From: Dyella terrae
Lineage (GTDB): Bacteria; Pseudomonadota; Gammaproteobacteria; Xanthomonadales; Rhodanobacteraceae
DNA length: 64,000 bases
Assembly (NCBI RefSeq): GCF_022394535.1
Contig: NZ_CP089414.1
Coordinates: 310,001 to 374,000, forward strand
Direction: 5' to 3'
In this document: positions 17,701-27,203 of the stretch, piece by piece
Layout of the letters: each line of letters begins with the position of its first letter
How positions within the stretch are numbered: position 1 is the first letter of the stretch
The notes under the pieces: generated by a model
Databases searched by the model: none
Told to the model about the DNA's origin: nothing
What the model saw: the letters and a program-made list of their open reading frames with translations, nothing else
Translations under genes and position numbers: made by a program

Positions 17701-20466
17701 CACGCGTATTGGCGACTCAAGGGCCTGGCTGTGGATCTGGTGATTTGGAATGAGGATTACGCTGGCTATCGGCAACAGTTGCAGGATCAGATCATGGGCT
17801 TGATCGCATCTGGGGTCGAGGCGAGCCTGATCGATCGGCCCGGCGGCATCTTCGTGCGCTCAGCCCAGCAACTCTCCCATGAGGATCGCATCCTGGTACA
17901 GGCAGTTGCGCGCCTGGTGCTTACAGACAATCGAGGCAGCCTTGTAGAACAAATCGGGCGTCGCCAGTTGCGCACAAGCCCGGCGCGCCTGCAAATCACA
18001 GAGAGCTGGATTTCCGAGTTTGACCAGACTACCCCGACGTCCGATGCCTTGCCTGACAGCCTGCAGCTGAACTGCCCCTATGGCGGATTCAGTGCCGACG
18101 GCACCGAATATGTCATCACTTTGGCGGCGGGCCAGTCCACGCCAGCCCCATGGGTCAACGTATTGGCAAACCCGCAGTTTGGCACCGTCGTCTCTGAAAG
18201 CGGTGGTGCTTATACATGGGCGGAAAACGCGCACGAATTCCGCTTAACACCCTGGGGCAATGATCCGGTTACCGACGCCAGTGGCGAAGCCATCTATCTG
18301 CGCGACGAGCAGACCGGGCGCTACTGGTCGCCGACACCGTTGCCACGGCGAGGCGAGGGCGCATATCTAACGCGGCACGGTTTTGGCTATAGCGTATTCG
18401 AGCACCAAGAGGCCGGAATTCGCACCGAGCTATGGATCTACGTCGCGCTGGACATGCCGGTGAAGTTCATGGTGCTGAAGGTGCGTAATGGTTCGGGTCG
18501 CTTGCGGCGACTATCTGCTACAGGCTATGTCGAGTGGGTGCTTGGCGACCTGCACTCGCGGACGGGCATGCATGTGGTTACAGAGTCGGACCCGGTGACT
18601 GGCGCCATGCTCGCGTGTAATGCCTGCAACACAGAGTTTCCCGATCGCGTGGCATTTTTCGACGTCGACAACCCCGCGCGTAGCGTGAGCGGCAATCGCA
18701 GTGAGTTCCTTGGCCGCAATGGCAGTATGCGCAATCCAGCGGGAATGGAAAATGCAACCCTATCAGGCCAGGTGGGCGCTGGGCTGGATCCTTGCGGGGC
18801 CATCCAGATCCCCTTTGAACTGGATGATGGCGATGAGTACGAAATTATCTTCCGGCTCGGAATGGGCGCCGGCACCAAAGCGGCGATTGAGCTCGTGCAA
18901 CGATGTCGTGGACTCGGTAGCGCCGCGGCCGCACTTGATGCAGTGCGACTTCATTGGCATTGGACGCTTGGCAAGGTTCAGGTCCATACGCCGGATCGAG
19001 CGGTCAACGTACTGGTCAATGGCTGGCTAATGTATCAAACCATTGCCTGTCGTTTTCTCGCACGCAGCGGCTATTACCAGTCCGGTGGCGCCATCGGTTT
19101 CCGTGACCAACTGCAAGATTCGATGGCCATGGTGCACGCGGCTCCGTATCGCGCGCGTCAGCATTTGTTGCTTTGTGCCGCACACCAGTTTCCTGAAGGT
19201 GATGTTCAGCACTGGTGGCATCCGCCGTTGGATCGGGGCGTGCGCACCCGTTGTTCGGACGATTATCTCTGGCTGCCCCTGGCAGCGAGTCGCTATGTCG
19301 TCACGACAGGGGATCGTGGTGTGCTCGACGAAATGGCCGTCTATATAGAAGGTCGACTGGTTAACACGGACGAGGAGTCCTATTACGATTTGCCCGCACG
19401 GTCGGAGCTGCGTGAAACGCTCTATCAGCATTGCGTTCGGGCCATTGAACACGCCGCTCCGCGCGGCTCACATGGCCTGCCGTTGATCGCCTGTGGTGAC
19501 TGGAACGATGGCATGAATCGTGTGGGCGAGCACGGGCGCGGCGAGAGTGTTTGGCTCGGCTTCTTCCTCTACGACGTGTTGCTTCAGTTCGCTCCAATCG
19601 CGCGCTTTCAAGGTGATGCACGATTTGCAACGCGCTGCGAAAGCGAGGCTGTGCTGCTAAAGAGGAACCTCGAACAGCATGGCTGGGATGGCGCATGGTA
19701 CCGGCGCGCCTACTTTGACGACGGCACACCTCTTGGCTCGGCGGACAACGACGAATGCCAGATTGACTCCATCGCACAAAGCTGGTCGGTGCTGTCGGGC
19801 GCTGCAGATGATGCTCGGCGGAGACAGGCGATGAGATCGCTGGAGCAGCGACTAGTGCGTCGCGACATTGGGCTGGTCCAATTGCTGGATCCTCCGTTCG
19901 ATCGCTCCACATCTGACCCCGGTTACATCAAGGGTTATGTGCCGGGCGTGCGCGAGAACGGCGGACAATACACCCACGCCGCCATCTGGGCCGCCATGGC
20001 CTTTGCCAAGCTGGGCGACGGCGAGCGGGCATGGGAGCTGCAGCGCATGATCAATCCAGTCAGCCATAGCCAGACCACCGAGACCATGGAGATTTACAAG
20101 GTCGAGCCATACGTGATTGCTGCGGATGTCTACGCTGCAGCCACCCACGTCGGACGCGGCGGCTGGAGCTGGTACACCGGCTCGGCAGGCTGGATGTATC
20201 GACTACTGGTGGAGTCGCTGCTTGGCCTGCGCATGGAAGGCGAGTATCTGTACATTACACCGTTGTTACCGGCCGACTGGCAGTCGTTCAAGCTTGATTA
20301 TCGTCACGCCGAAACGGATTACCACATCTCTGTCACCCGAGACGACGACGGCGAAGGTGGCGATCAGATCAGTCTTGATGGTGAACTTCAGGGTGGCCAA
20401 TGCATCTTGCTGACGGACGATGGCATAGACCATTACATCGATGTGTGGTGCCGGTTGGCTACCTAG
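11794..20466 (+). CDS. ndvB: Cyclic beta-1,2-glucan synthase (GT84-GH94)
   Basis: A 2890-residue inner-membrane enzyme, matching the 2800-2900 of NdvB/ChvB. In order: a helical N-terminal region (1-420); membrane segments at about 428-485; a GT-A glycosyltransferase domain with the DVD metal site at 644-646, IGKGIYDLDAFE, and RRHRWIRGDWQ near 790 (the Q-x-x-RW equivalent); more membrane segments near 837-880 and 963-1004; a PF10091-type domain near 1330-1550 (NYQYRAFGVPGLGLKRG); and two GH94 N-terminal sandwiches starting near 1610 and 2125. The GH94 catalytic barrel has GDWNDGM at 2568, the motif of the general acid. Known homologues build beta-1,2 chains from UDP-glucose, trim them by phosphorolysis and cyclise them in the periplasm. 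The start is a TTG behind GAGGG. No export partner (NdvA/ChvA) is in view, so a linear product or another role is possible. Confidence 0.9.
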   Translation: MKISNPFASFSFRRLRATFRRQLRWRRHIEHTPEPTLRSELFSADQMDLYGTALANAHRSSAKSRDNSLLARLADNKFVLAHSCARLTHAHRADRRITPAAEWLLDNYYLIEEQIRIAQRHLPKSYSLELPRLLTGPSARLPRVYDIALETISHGDGRVDSESLSRFVTSYQSVRPLTLGELWAIPIMLRLALIENLRRVASRVMVDWNDRNLADQWADRMTEIAERDPKSVVLAVADMARSHPPLASSFVAELTWRLQGQGPALALPLNWIEQHLAESGLSIERLVQMEAQQQAADQVSIGNSIASLRMLSALDWREFVEATSVVEHILQDDPAGVYTSMDFATRDHYRHVVEWLARHSELSETDVAKMSIELARARAQAGANREVEAHVGFYLVDRGLPVLEERIAVRQPYGAVWQQRVKRAPLTFYLGTTVLLTAALAWPLLASLANSGIHGLWRLMVTLPIALIASQLSISLVNWLASIVVKPQMLPRMDYSEGLPNEMRTLVVVPSMFSSAEDVDELIEGLEVRFLANRDEHLHFALLTDFTDAHVEVTEQDAGLLQMAERRIDELNETYAKTDIDRFFLFHRPRRWNAIDKVWMGAERKRGKLADLNALLRSGDTGRFSLIVGRIAGLMDVRYVITLDVDTQLPRGAARQFVGAMAHPLNRPVFDTDGRRVVAGYAILQPRVGISLPSAVRSVYARLFGSDAGIDPYTRAVSDVYQDLFREGSFIGKGIYDLDAFERAMQGRFPDNSILSHDLIEGCYARSGLISDVQLYEEYPSRYSADAKRRHRWIRGDWQLIPWLLPRALAPNGATKSSPLSALSRWKIFDNLRRSLVPPALLALLLLSWLAMSSVAWWTIGVLTVLLLPPWLTSVLGLLQKSRDLPLDQHLRVALHAAAQHFVRALLVLVWLPHEAFYSLDAVARTLWRVLITRRHLLQWSASREIERASATSLAGIYRRMWVVPCLAVIVILALAMRRPVALGVAGPILLSWLVAPAIAWWLSKPPARIDFEPAEHQLRFLRVLARKTWAFFEAHVGPRENWLPPDNIQEKPSPTVAHRTSPTNMGLALLANLAAYDFGYLTSARLMERTACALDTMQCMERHRGHFYNWYDTLSLLPLPPHYISAVDSGNLAGHLLTLRAGLSALADDPLFDARLLDGLVDTLEILLSEFAVRGIDTRLLGDFQLQLDGARAAPPVSLIEAEACMSQLLAECEAVAMSLELNPEDEPGFWLVALLMQCRDASVYFGRFVSGPADDEGVWQNSIPSLRQLAGGGMGRDTGVPSQVSAQAQRAAVECMALIARLVRQLGELATMDFGFLYDTRRDLLTIGYNLDERRLDAGYYDLLASEARLTSFVAIAQEQLPQESWFTLSRLLTTAGGEPVLLSWTGSMFEYLMPMLVMPNYEGSLLHQTCRAAVARQIEYGNQRGAPWGISESGYNAMDARMNYQYRAFGVPGLGLKRGLGEELVVAPYATALALMVAPEEACANLQRLASEGLEGRFGLHEAIDYTPARLPRGQSSAVIFSFMAHHQGMSLLALDYVLRQQPMQRRFESDPSLQATLLLLQERMPKTAMEYLHTAEFSNVQGPAPAAESTLRVFTDPDRMRPAVQLLSNGQYHVMVSSAGGGYSRCRDMAVTRWREDISRDNWGMFCYLRDVASGECWSAMHQPMLMKTDHYEAIFSDARAEFRVRQCDFDAHTEIVVSPEDNIELRRIRLTNRGRARRTIEITSYAEVVLTPAIADALHPAFSNLFVQTELIRALQAIICTRRPRSSSDFVLWMCHLMAVHDADIDAISYETDRARFIGRGHSLADPAAMDSSADGTGRLSDSEGAVLDPIVAIRCRITLDPEQSALVDMVTGVIDSREACLHLIEKYRDRHLADRVFDLAWTHSQVLLRQLNASLADAQLYEQMAASIIYASAPLRAEAGILRANRRGQSGLWGQAISGDLPIVLLRVSNASRIELVRQMVQAHAYWRLKGLAVDLVIWNEDYAGYRQQLQDQIMGLIASGVEASLIDRPGGIFVRSAQQLSHEDRILVQAVARLVLTDNRGSLVEQIGRRQLRTSPARLQITESWISEFDQTTPTSDALPDSLQLNCPYGGFSADGTEYVITLAAGQSTPAPWVNVLANPQFGTVVSESGGAYTWAENAHEFRLTPWGNDPVTDASGEAIYLRDEQTGRYWSPTPLPRRGEGAYLTRHGFGYSVFEHQEAGIRTELWIYVALDMPVKFMVLKVRNGSGRLRRLSATGYVEWVLGDLHSRTGMHVVTESDPVTGAMLACNACNTEFPDRVAFFDVDNPARSVSGNRSEFLGRNGSMRNPAGMENATLSGQVGAGLDPCGAIQIPFELDDGDEYEIIFRLGMGAGTKAAIELVQRCRGLGSAAAALDAVRLHWHWTLGKVQVHTPDRAVNVLVNGWLMYQTIACRFLARSGYYQSGGAIGFRDQLQDSMAMVHAAPYRARQHLLLCAAHQFPEGDVQHWWHPPLDRGVRTRCSDDYLWLPLAASRYVVTTGDRGVLDEMAVYIEGRLVNTDEESYYDLPARSELRETLYQHCVRAIEHAAPRGSHGLPLIACGDWNDGMNRVGEHGRGESVWLGFFLYDVLLQFAPIARFQGDARFATRCESEAVLLKRNLEQHGWDGAWYRRAYFDDGTPLGSADNDECQIDSIAQSWSVLSGAADDARRRQAMRSLEQRLVRRDIGLVQLLDPPFDRSTSDPGYIKGYVPGVRENGGQYTHAAIWAAMAFAKLGDGERAWELQRMINPVSHSQTTETMEIYKVEPYVIAADVYAAATHVGRGGWSWYTGSAGWMYRLLVESLLGLRMEGEYLYITPLLPADWQSFKLDYRHAETDYHISVTRDDDGEGGDQISLDGELQGGQCILLTDDGIDHYIDVWCRLAT

Positions 20467-20597
20467 GACAAGCGTCACATCATGGCAAGGTCATAGATGC
20501 CCGATCTTAACGCGACATGGGCCATGCTCAGGATTCGTCAACCGCGTTGGCTATAGCGGTTGCCCGCCTAAAGCCATAAAGGAACCCGCAACCCATC

Positions 20598-21989
20598 ATG
20601 ACGAGCCCTTCCTCTGATGCGTTTGTTTTCTTCGGTGCGACCGGTGACCTCGCGTACAAGAAGATCTTCCCGGCATTGCAGGCCATGATTCAAGCGGGTG
20701 AGCTGGACATGCCGATCATCGGCGTGGCCCATGCCGGCTGGGGGCGAGAGCAACTGCAAGAACGTGCGAAGTCCAGCCTGGACGAATACGGTGGATTCGA
20801 CGACGTTGCATTCTCCAGGCTCACCGCGCAACTGAAGTACATCGACGGCGACTACAACGATGCAGCGACCTACAGCCAGCTCAGGCAGACGCTAGGTGAA
20901 GCACAACGCCCGCTGCACTACATGGCCATTCCGCCCAGCATGTTCAGCACGGTGGCGCAGGGGCTGGCAAAGGCGGGTTGCACTAAAGGCGCACGGATCG
21001 TGGTTGAGAAACCGTTCGGGCGCGACCTGGCATCGGCCAAGGCGCTGAATCGCACGCTGCATAAGGTGTTCCCCGAGTCGTCTATTTTTCGCATCGATCA
21101 CTATCCAGGCAAGGGGGCCGTGCAGAACCTGCTTTACTTCCGTTTTGCCAACACCTTCCTGGAGCCGATCTGGAATCGCACCTACGTCGACAGCGTGCAG
21201 ATCACCATGGCTGAGAGCTTTGGCGTCGAGGGTCGCGGCAGCTTTTACGAAGAAACCGGCGCCCTTCGTGACGTGGTGCAGAACCATCTGTTGCAGATCA
21301 CTGCGCTACTTGCAATGGATACGCCGATCGGCCATGACGCCGCCGCGATGCGCGACGAGAAGCTTCGGGTATTCCAGGCCATGCGCCCACTAGATCCCCG
21401 GGAAGTCGTGCGAGGACAGTTCAAGGGATATCGCCAGGAGAAAGGTGTTGCGCCGAAGTCCCAGGTCGAAACCTTCGCGGCCTTGCGTCTGCATATCGAT
21501 ACCTGGCGCTGGGCTGGCGTGCCGTTCTATATCCGTGCCGGCAAATGCCTTCCGCTCACGACCACCGAGGTCATGGTGAATCTGAAGCGCCCGCCGCTAT
21601 CCGTGTTCGATGAGATCACGCCGGCGCAGTCGAACTACTTTCGCTTTCGGCTCAGTCCCGAAGTTGTGATATCGGCTGGTGCGCGCGTCAAGCAGGCGGG
21701 CGAGGCAATGCGCGGCGAAGCCGTGGAGCTTATAGCGCGGCATCAGCCCTCGCAGGAGGAACAGCCCTATCGGCGACTGCTTGGCGATGCCATCCGTGGC
21801 GATGCCTCGCAGTTCACCAGCGACGCCTGTGTCGAGAGGGCGTGGGCCGTGATTGATCCTGCGTTGGGCGGGGCCGAGCCTGTGCATGAGTATGCCGCCG
21901 GCAGTTGGGGGCCCGCATTGGCGGCCGATCTCGTGACGAAGGGAGGGGATTGGCACGATCCGAGGGCGGAGGCGACGGCGCCATGTTGA
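20598..21989 (+). CDS. zwf: Glucose-6-phosphate 1-dehydrogenase
   Basis: 463 residues; oxidises glucose-6-phosphate to 6-phosphogluconolactone with NAD(P)+, the entry step of the oxidative pentose phosphate pathway. The N-terminal Rossmann motif reads FFGATGDLAYKK. The substrate-binding block reads RIDHYPGKGAVQNLLYFRFA at about 165-184; most family members have DHYLGKE here, so the Leu and Glu are replaced by Pro and Gly, while the D-H-Y-x-G-K residues are kept. AAAGGAA precedes the ATG. The stop codon overlaps the next gene by 7 bases, the first of a chain of overlaps that marks an operon. No 6-phosphogluconolactonase gene is in the window. Confidence 0.93.
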   Translation: MTSPSSDAFVFFGATGDLAYKKIFPALQAMIQAGELDMPIIGVAHAGWGREQLQERAKSSLDEYGGFDDVAFSRLTAQLKYIDGDYNDAATYSQLRQTLGEAQRPLHYMAIPPSMFSTVAQGLAKAGCTKGARIVVEKPFGRDLASAKALNRTLHKVFPESSIFRIDHYPGKGAVQNLLYFRFANTFLEPIWNRTYVDSVQITMAESFGVEGRGSFYEETGALRDVVQNHLLQITALLAMDTPIGHDAAAMRDEKLRVFQAMRPLDPREVVRGQFKGYRQEKGVAPKSQVETFAALRLHIDTWRWAGVPFYIRAGKCLPLTTTEVMVNLKRPPLSVFDEITPAQSNYFRFRLSPEVVISAGARVKQAGEAMRGEAVELIARHQPSQEEQPYRRLLGDAIRGDASQFTSDACVERAWAVIDPALGGAEPVHEYAAGSWGPALAADLVTKGGDWHDPRAEATAPC

Positions 21990-22717
21990 CGACGCGTCCA
22001 CTGGTGTTCCTGCTCGATGTCGACAATACCTTGCTCGACAATGACCGCTTTGCGGCTGACCTCGCGGCACGGCTCGATTGCGACTTCGGCAAGGAAGAGC
22101 GCGAACGCTATTGGTCCATCTACGCCAGTCTGCGGGACACACTGGGCTACGCCGATTACCTGGGCGCGCTACAGCAGTTCCGCCCCGACAACGGTAACGA
22201 AGCGGCGTTATTGCAATTGTCGTTCTTTCTGCTCGATTACCCCTTCGTTGAGCGGGTCTATCCGCACGCACTAGAGGCCATTCGATACCTGGAAGCGATT
22301 GGTACATCCGTCATTCTTTCCGATGGCGACATCGTGTTTCAGCCGCGCAAGATCCAGCGCGCTGGTCTCTGGGATGCCGTGGAGGGCCGCGTGCTGGTCC
22401 ATGTGCACAAGGAGAGCATGATCGACGCGACACTGCAGCGTTATCCCGCTGCACATTACGTCATGGTCGATGACAAGCCGGGATTGCTAGCTGCGGTCAA
22501 GCGAGTGCTTAGTGGCCGAGTCAGCACTGTGTTCGTTCGCCAGGGATACCACGCGGCTGAAGCGACGCAGGTCTCGCTCGACCTCCAGCCCGACTACACC
22601 TTCGACCACATCAGCGATCTGTGGGGATTGGCGCGCGCGGATTTTCCCGCCATCGCCAATCTCCATATCGCCCGCGCCAGTCGCGGCGGCACCACTAAGG
22701 CAGCCCCTCCGGAGTAG
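21983..22717 (+). CDS. HAD-superfamily hydrolase
   Basis: 244 residues from the ATG overlapping the zwf stop (ATGTTGA). HAD motifs are all visible: motif I LLDVDNTLLDN (D-x-D-x-T type), motif II ILSDGD, the motif III lysine in VHVHKESM, and motif IV YVMVDDKPG. A helical cap of about 90 residues follows motif I. These enzymes are Mg-dependent phosphatases. Its place between zwf and tal suggests a sugar-phosphate or damaged-metabolite substrate, but that is context only. It is translationally linked to both neighbours (7-base overlap upstream, 2-base gap downstream). Confidence 0.88.
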   Translation: MLTTRPLVFLLDVDNTLLDNDRFAADLAARLDCDFGKEERERYWSIYASLRDTLGYADYLGALQQFRPDNGNEAALLQLSFFLLDYPFVERVYPHALEAIRYLEAIGTSVILSDGDIVFQPRKIQRAGLWDAVEGRVLVHVHKESMIDATLQRYPAAHYVMVDDKPGLLAAVKRVLSGRVSTVFVRQGYHAAEATQVSLDLQPDYTFDHISDLWGLARADFPAIANLHIARASRGGTTKAAPPE

Positions 22718-22719
22718 CC

Positions 22720-23820
22720 ATGAAACCCACCCGTCGACTGCACGATCTCGGCCAGAGCCTGTGGCTGGACAATATCACCCGAGAGATTCTCGATAACGGC
22801 ATCTTGCGTCGTTACATCGATAATCTCTCGATTACCGGCCTCACCTCCAATCCCACCATCTTCGATGGAGCTATTGGCAGCGGCCAAGCATATGATGCAG
22901 CCATCCGCGAGAAAGTGAAGGCCGGGAAATCTGGCGAAAGCCTGTTCATGGAGTTGGCGCTGGAGGATCTCAGCCGTGCCGCCGATATGTTCCGGCCCGT
23001 GTACGAGGCCAGTGGCCATGTCGACGGCTGGGTTTCGATGGAGGTGTCGCCATTGCTTGCCAGTGATCCCGCCGGCAGCATTGAGGCGGCGAAGCGGATT
23101 CACACGCAAGCGACTCGGCCCAATCTACTCGTGAAGATCCCAGGCCTCCCTGAGGGGCTTCCGGCTATTGAGGCATCCATCTACGCAGGCATACCGATCA
23201 ACGTGACGCTGCTGTTCTCCTGCAAACAATATCTTGCCGCCGCAGAGGCCTATATGCGCGGCATCGAGCGGCGCATTGAAGCCGGACTGGATCCACGAAT
23301 CGGCTCGGTGGCCTCCGTGTTTGTGAGCCGCTGGGATGTAGCAGCCAACGACAAGGTACCAGCCGAGCTGCACAACAATCTCGGTATCGCTGTTGCCCAA
23401 CTTACGTATCGCGCCTATCGCGAGCTGCTCGCCACGCCGCGTTGGCGCAAGCTAGCCGACGCAGGCGCATTGCCCCAGCGCCTGCTGTGGGCGAGCACAG
23501 GCACGAAGGATCCCAAGGCTTCGGACACGCTATATATCAAGGCATTGGCGGCTCCGGACACCGTCAACACCATGCCGGAGAGAACCTTGCTGGCCTTTGC
23601 TGAGCACGGCGCGACGGATGGCGTTATGGACGTAGACGGCGGCGATGCCGAGAACGTCTTGGCCCGCTTTGAGCGGGCGGGTATCGACATTGATGCGCTG
23701 GCAAGCCGGTTACAAAGCGAAGGCGCGCAATCCTTCGTCAGGTCTTGGCAGCAATTGCTGCAGCGTATCGTGGACAAGGGTGCCGGGCTTTCCAAGGCCA
23801 CTCAGCGAGCCGCGTCATGA
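22720..23820 (+). CDS. tal: Transaldolase
   Basis: 366 residues, the length of the longer (actinobacterial/cyanobacterial-like) transaldolase subgroup. Class signatures: [13 protein letters not shown] near residue 40, [10 protein letters not shown] near 106, and [11 protein letters not shown], which holds the Schiff-base lysine at about 140. It transfers dihydroxyacetone units between sedoheptulose-7-phosphate and glyceraldehyde-3-phosphate in the non-oxidative pentose phosphate pathway, in the cytoplasm. It begins 2 bases after the HAD stop and overlaps pgi by the tetranucleotide ATGA, so it is translated in step with them. Confidence 0.95.
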   Translation: MKPTRRLHDLGQSLWLDNITREILDNGILRRYIDNLSITGLTSNPTIFDGAIGSGQAYDAAIREKVKAGKSGESLFMELALEDLSRAADMFRPVYEASGHVDGWVSMEVSPLLASDPAGSIEAAKRIHTQATRPNLLVKIPGLPEGLPAIEASIYAGIPINVTLLFSCKQYLAAAEAYMRGIERRIEAGLDPRIGSVASVFVSRWDVAANDKVPAELHNNLGIAVAQLTYRAYRELLATPRWRKLADAGALPQRLLWASTGTKDPKASDTLYIKALAAPDTVNTMPERTLLAFAEHGATDGVMDVDGGDAENVLARFERAGIDIDALASRLQSEGAQSFVRSWQQLLQRIVDKGAGLSKATQRAAS

Positions 23821-25505
23821 TGCCTTCTCCCATCACATCAGCCGCTGCGAGCCTGACATGGCTGCCGGCCTGGCTGGCGCTATTGCAGCACGCCAGGCAG
23901 ATGGATCGTAACCATCTTCGTGAACTGTTTGCCTTTGATCCGGCTCGCAGCGAGCGGCTTCATGTCGAGGCCGTTGGCATGTATTTCGATTACTCCAAGC
24001 AACGCGTCACTGATGAAATAATGCGCTTGCTGCGCGAGCTGGCCGACGCCTGTGGTTTGAAGCAACGCATGGAAGCCATGTTTCGGGGCGACAAGATCAA
24101 TGCCACCGAGAGGCGAGCTGTCCTGCATATTGCTTTGCGCGCACCGGTGGGAGTGCGCATTGATGTCGACGGAAAGAATGTCGTGCCGAAGGTGCACGAT
24201 GTGCTCAATCGCATGGCTGATCTGGCGGCACGTGTACGCGACGGAACGTGGCTCGGCTATACCGGCAAGCCCATTCGCCATGTCATCAGCATCGGCATCG
24301 GCGGGTCAGACCTTGGGCCTGTCATGGCCTATGAGGCGCTTCGCTACTACAGCCAGCGGCAGATGACCTTCGGGTTCGTCTCCAACGTAGATGGGACGGA
24401 TTTTGTCGAGACAACGCGTGACCTGGATGCGGCGGAGACGCTTTTCATCATCTGTTCCAAAACCTTTACGACGCAGGAGACGCTGACCAACGCGCATGCG
24501 GCGCGCGAATGGTGCCTGCGCGGACTGGGGGGCGCCGACGCCGATAATGGCGGAGCTATCGCCAAGCACTTTGTAGCGGTATCCACGAACGCCGAAGCGG
24601 TCGCCAAGTTCGGCATCGATACCAGTCATATGTATGGATTCTGGGATTGGGTGGGTGGCCGCTACTCGATGGATTCCGCGATCGGCCTGTCGACGATGCT
24701 GGCCATCGGTGCGGCCCATTTCCACGAGATGCTTGCCGGCTTCCACGCGATGGATGAGCATTTCCGTCAGGCGCCGCTGGAAAGCAATCTGCCAGTGCTG
24801 ATGGGGTTGCTCGGCATCTGGAACAATAATTTCCTCGGCGCCTCGACGGTAGCCGTGCTTCCTTACGAGCAATACCTGAAGCGGTTTCCAGCCTACCTGC
24901 AACAGTTGACGATGGAGAGCAACGGCAAGCACGTGACGCTCGACGGTGCGACGGTGGACTACGAAACCGGTCCGATTTACTGGGGCGAGCCGGGTACCAA
25001 CGGACAGCATTCGTTCTATCAGCTGATTCACCAGGGCACCCGTTTGATCCCGTGCGATTTCATCGGCTTCTGCCAACCGTTGAACCTGCTGCCGAACGGA
25101 CACGGCGGTGACCAGCACGACTTGCTTATAGCCAACCTGATCGCGCAGAGCGAGGCCCTGGCATTCGGCAAGTCCGCTGATGAAGTGAAGGCGGAAGGCA
25201 CTGCTCCCGATCTGGTGCCCCAGCGAACGTTCGAAGGAAATCGGCCGAGCACTACGATTCTTGCTGAGCGACTCGACCCCTACACGCTAGGCACGCTGGT
25301 GGCGCTGTATGAGCACAGCGTGTTCGTGCAGGGCGTGATCTGGAACATCGACTCGTTCGACCAGTGGGGCGTGGAGCTTGGCAAGGCATTGGCCAAGCGC
25401 GTGGAGGGTGAGATCGCCAGCAAAGACGCCAGTGGTCTCAATCACGACAGTTCCACCAACGCGTTGATTCGACGGTATCGTCGGTTACGCGAGGTGCGAT
25501 CGTGA
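23817..25505 (+). CDS. pgi: Glucose-6-phosphate isomerase
   Basis: 562 residues from the ATG in the ATGA overlap with tal; an earlier in-frame start inside tal has no support. It interconverts glucose-6-phosphate and fructose-6-phosphate. Visible signatures: [37 protein letters not shown] (phosphate-binding loop), [20 protein letters not shown], the catalytic-region TMESNGKHV, and [20 protein letters not shown] near the end. Length is usual for the long bacterial GPI. It overlaps pgm by GTGA. A fused transaldolase-isomerase exists in some bacteria; here the two are separate frames. Confidence 0.96.
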   Translation: MMPSPITSAAASLTWLPAWLALLQHARQMDRNHLRELFAFDPARSERLHVEAVGMYFDYSKQRVTDEIMRLLRELADACGLKQRMEAMFRGDKINATERRAVLHIALRAPVGVRIDVDGKNVVPKVHDVLNRMADLAARVRDGTWLGYTGKPIRHVISIGIGGSDLGPVMAYEALRYYSQRQMTFGFVSNVDGTDFVETTRDLDAAETLFIICSKTFTTQETLTNAHAAREWCLRGLGGADADNGGAIAKHFVAVSTNAEAVAKFGIDTSHMYGFWDWVGGRYSMDSAIGLSTMLAIGAAHFHEMLAGFHAMDEHFRQAPLESNLPVLMGLLGIWNNNFLGASTVAVLPYEQYLKRFPAYLQQLTMESNGKHVTLDGATVDYETGPIYWGEPGTNGQHSFYQLIHQGTRLIPCDFIGFCQPLNLLPNGHGGDQHDLLIANLIAQSEALAFGKSADEVKAEGTAPDLVPQRTFEGNRPSTTILAERLDPYTLGTLVALYEHSVFVQGVIWNIDSFDQWGVELGKALAKRVEGEIASKDASGLNHDSSTNALIRRYRRLREVRS

Positions 25506-27160
25506 GTACCACCGTCAGTCCGCTGGCAGGAAAGCTGGCGTCGCCTTCCCTGCTGGTCGATGTGGCCAAGCTGCTGGCTGCATATACCGAGCTTCGCCCC
25601 GATCCGTCGCTGCCGTCGCAACAGGTGGCCTTTGGCACCTCCGGTCATCGGGGCAACTCGTTCGATCGCAGTTTCAACGAGTGGCACGTGCTGGCGATCA
25701 GCCAGGCGATCTGCGAGTACCGCAAGGGCGCGCAGATCAGCGGTCCGCTCTATATGGGCCTGGACACCCACGCGCTATCGCAGCCGGCCTTCGAAAGCGC
25801 GCTGGAGGTGTTGGCCGCCAATGGCGTGGAAACCATGATCGCTTGGGGTGGCGAGTTCACGCCGACACCCGCCGTGTCCCATGCCATTCTGGGCTACAAC
25901 TACCGGCGAAGCGCCGGGCTAGCCGATGGGATTGTCATCACGCCTTCGCACAACCCGCCCGACAACGGTGGCTTCAAGTACAACCCGCCCAACGGTGGCC
26001 CGGCCGACGTCGATATCACCGACTGGATCCAGGAGCGGGCCAATGCCCTGATGAGGGATGGCATGCACGAGGTGCGGCGCATGCCGTTCACGCGGGCCCG
26101 CCATGCGTCGACCACGCATGAGTTTGACTTCCTCGATGCCTACGTCGGCGATCTCGGCAGCATGATCGACTTCGACGCGATACGTGGTGCCGGCATCCAC
26201 ATGGCAGTCGATCCGCTTGGCGGTGCTGGCGTGCACTATTGGGCACCGATCGCAGAGCGTTACCGTGTCGACCTCACCGTGGTCAGCGAGGAGGTGGATC
26301 CGCAGTTCGGTTTCATGACCGTCGATTGGGACGGCAAGATCCGCATGGATCCATCGTCGTCTTATGCCATGCAGCGGTTGATCGGGCTGAAGTCCAAGTA
26401 CGACGTGGCTTTCGCCTGCGATACGGATCATGATCGCCACGGCATCGTCACGCGTAGCGGCGGTTTGATGGTGCCAAACCAATACCTCTCGGTGCTGATC
26501 GACTATCTGTTCAACCACCGTCCGCAATGGGATGCCAGGGCAGCCGTCGGCAAAACCCTGGTAAGCACCGCGTTGATCGATCGTGTCGTCAAGCGGCTGG
26601 GCCGGCGACTCTATGAAGTGCCGGTCGGCTTCAAGTGGTTCGTGGATGGCCTGCTTGACGGGTCGCTGGGGTTCGGTGGCGAGGAAAGCGCCGGTGCGTC
26701 GTTCCTTCGCCGTAACGGCGAGGTATGGGCCACCGACAAGGATGGCATCGTGCCAGCCTTGCTGTCGGCAGAAATCACGGCTCGCCGCGAGGGCGATCCG
26801 GCCGAGCAATATCAGGCACTCGTTCAAGCCTTGGGCGAGCCCGTCGCTAATCGCGTCGACGCGCCCGCGACAGCCGAGCAGAAAGCGCTGTTAGCCAGGC
26901 TTTCGCCCGAACAGGTGCCAAGCACCACGCTGGCCGGTGAGAAGATCGAGAGCGTGATCGACCGCGCACCCGGTAACAACGCGCCCATCGGCGGCATCAA
27001 GGCTTCCACTGCCAGTGGTTGGTTTGCCGCACGGCCATCAGGCACTGAGGACATCTACAAGATCTATGCCGAAAGCTTCAAGGATGGCGCGCATCTGCAA
27101 TCGATCTTGCAAGAGGCGCAGCAGATCGTCGATGCGGCACTCAAGGTCCGTGCGACCTGA
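25502..27160 (+). CDS. pgm: Phosphoglucomutase, alpha-D-glucose specific
   Basis: 552 residues starting at a GTG in the GTGA overlap with pgi. It interconverts glucose-1-phosphate and glucose-6-phosphate. Motifs: [13 protein letters not shown] at the N-terminus, the active phosphoserine loop [16 protein letters not shown] near residue 145, the Mg site [12 protein letters not shown] near 310, the sugar loop [10 protein letters not shown] near 396, and the phosphate-binding [14 protein letters not shown] near the end. It is the Pgm found in enteric bacteria, not the AlgC type. It would join glucose-1-phosphate (for UDP-glucose made for the glucan synthase, or released by glucan phosphorolysis) to the other genes of the operon. 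Confidence 0.95.
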   Translation: MSTTVSPLAGKLASPSLLVDVAKLLAAYTELRPDPSLPSQQVAFGTSGHRGNSFDRSFNEWHVLAISQAICEYRKGAQISGPLYMGLDTHALSQPAFESALEVLAANGVETMIAWGGEFTPTPAVSHAILGYNYRRSAGLADGIVITPSHNPPDNGGFKYNPPNGGPADVDITDWIQERANALMRDGMHEVRRMPFTRARHASTTHEFDFLDAYVGDLGSMIDFDAIRGAGIHMAVDPLGGAGVHYWAPIAERYRVDLTVVSEEVDPQFGFMTVDWDGKIRMDPSSSYAMQRLIGLKSKYDVAFACDTDHDRHGIVTRSGGLMVPNQYLSVLIDYLFNHRPQWDARAAVGKTLVSTALIDRVVKRLGRRLYEVPVGFKWFVDGLLDGSLGFGGEESAGASFLRRNGEVWATDKDGIVPALLSAEITARREGDPAEQYQALVQALGEPVANRVDAPATAEQKALLARLSPEQVPSTTLAGEKIESVIDRAPGNNAPIGGIKASTASGWFAARPSGTEDIYKIYAESFKDGAHLQSILQEAQQIVDAALKVRAT

Positions 27161-27203
27161 CTCCCAGCGCTGATCCTTCCTTCTTGCCCCCCAGGTAGCC
27201 GAC

